Below, piece after piece: positions 63,576-64,000 of a DNA stretch of 64,000 nucleotides; the stretch's first letter is position 1; each line of letters starts with the position of its first letter. Below the pieces are notes generated by a model. It searched no databases, was not told the DNA's origin, and was given only the letters and a program-made list of their open reading frames with translations. The position numbers and the translations under genes were made by a program. Source of the DNA: Microcoleus sp. FACHB-1515 (lineage in GTDB: Bacteria; Cyanobacteriota; Cyanobacteriia; Elainellales; Elainellaceae); assembly GCF_014696105.1 (NCBI RefSeq), contig NZ_JACJPO010000038.1, forward strand, positions 248,001 through 312,000, in the 5' to 3' direction.

Positions 63576-64000
63576 TTATGAAACGGGTTGAAGTTTGCTG
63601 CGTAGAAGATTTAACCCTAGCGCAATGTAAACTCCGCCTGAAATTCGCTCTAGCCAAACGGCAAACTGAGAGTTTCTTCGGATGGTTTGAGTGGTGGATG
63701 AGGCGAAGAGGGCGATCGCCAAACACCAAACAGTCGAACCCACTACAAACAAGATGCCAAGCAACAGGAAAGGCAATGCTCCAAAACCTGACCGAGAATC
63801 AACAAATTGCGGCAAAAATGCTAAAAAGAAAATTGCAATCTTCGGATTCAAAACGTTTGTGATAATTCCTTGACGATAAATTTGCCAGCGACTCATCAGC
63901 TTTACTTCAGGTGTAGCCAAATTAGACTTTTTGAATAAAGCTTGAACGCCCAAATAAATCAAATATGCGGCTCCTGCTAGTTTGACTGCTGTAAATGCCC
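63576..64000 (-). CDS. LysE/RhtB family exporter, C-terminal part
   Basis: The frame is open to the window edge, so the N-terminus is missing; about 141 residues remain. TAVKLAGAAYLIYLGVQALF is the third helix of the family, followed by GIITNVLNPKIAIFFLAFLP, the most conserved LysE segment, and two more hydrophobic helices. These proteins export amino acids such as homoserine, threonine or lysine. The FMN-binding synthase gene lies 24 bases downstream on the same strand, suggesting co-transcription. Confidence 0.88.
   Translation of the reverse strand, partial: AFTAVKLAGAAYLIYLGVQALFKKSNLATPEVKLMSRWQIYRQGIITNVLNPKIAIFFLAFLPQFVDSRSGFGALPFLLLGILFVVGSTVWCLAIALFASSTTQTIRRNSQFAVWLERISGGVYIALGLNLLRSKLQPVS

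Overview
The window is chromosomal DNA from a cyanobacterium. The palindrome GCGATCGC (HIP1) is scattered through almost every gene. Cyanobacterial markers include the circadian kinase SasA, a PII protein behind an NtcA-type site, a fused panC-cmk gene, DUF928 and DUF2795 proteins, and a Tll0287-like c-heme domain. Most genes are GC-rich housekeeping or accessory loci on both strands. I see no CRISPR array, intact insertion sequence, prophage or rRNA. The organism looks like a filamentous, Leptolyngbya-type cyanobacterium, but the sequence alone does not fix the genus.

Layout. 0-10 kb: partial GH13 enzyme, DUF2795 protein, a stand-alone cytochrome b6-like protein, a cation/proton antiporter, MltA, a small conserved protein, a BenE transporter, PcrA helicase and a PepSY-type membrane protein. 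10-20 kb: smc, a PRC-barrel protein, glnB with NtcA site and terminator, rdgB, a phosphohexomutase and a GAF-GGDEF protein. 20-33 kb: an acyltransferase/GT2 polysaccharide pair, a secreted TPR protein, DUF928, a ClC-CBS-USP protein, sasA, tRNA-His, dnaB-rplI and marC.

33-45 kb: a SulP transporter with STAS and cyclic-nucleotide-binding domains stands divergent from a seven-gene chemosensory operon (cheW, cheR-TPR, mcp, cheW, cheA-REC, cheB, REC-cyclase). The operon matches the Pseudomonas Wsp system gene for gene, except that the output is a class III adenylate/guanylate cyclase with the Lys/Asp adenylate signature instead of a diguanylate cyclase. 45-52 kb: RNase III with a NYN nuclease, gyrA, lnt, mug and an array of four hairpins.

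51.3-52.6 kb: a DAHP synthase gene has a leader of about 300 nt on the minus strand. It holds two separate short ORFs packed with Phe/Tyr/Trp codons, each followed by an intrinsic terminator that can be disrupted by alternative pairing. This is a textbook amino-acid attenuator present twice in tandem, and I consider it the most novel feature here. The enzyme starts directly at its catalytic barrel and lacks the N-terminal regulatory domain of many relatives, so transcription attenuation may be its main control.

52.6-64 kb: TIGR03943 and DUF554 proteins, a nucleotide-sugar epimerase, a hybrid kinase with a c-type heme site, an S9 peptidase, panC-cmk, an FMN-binding glutamate synthase-family protein and a partial LysE exporter.
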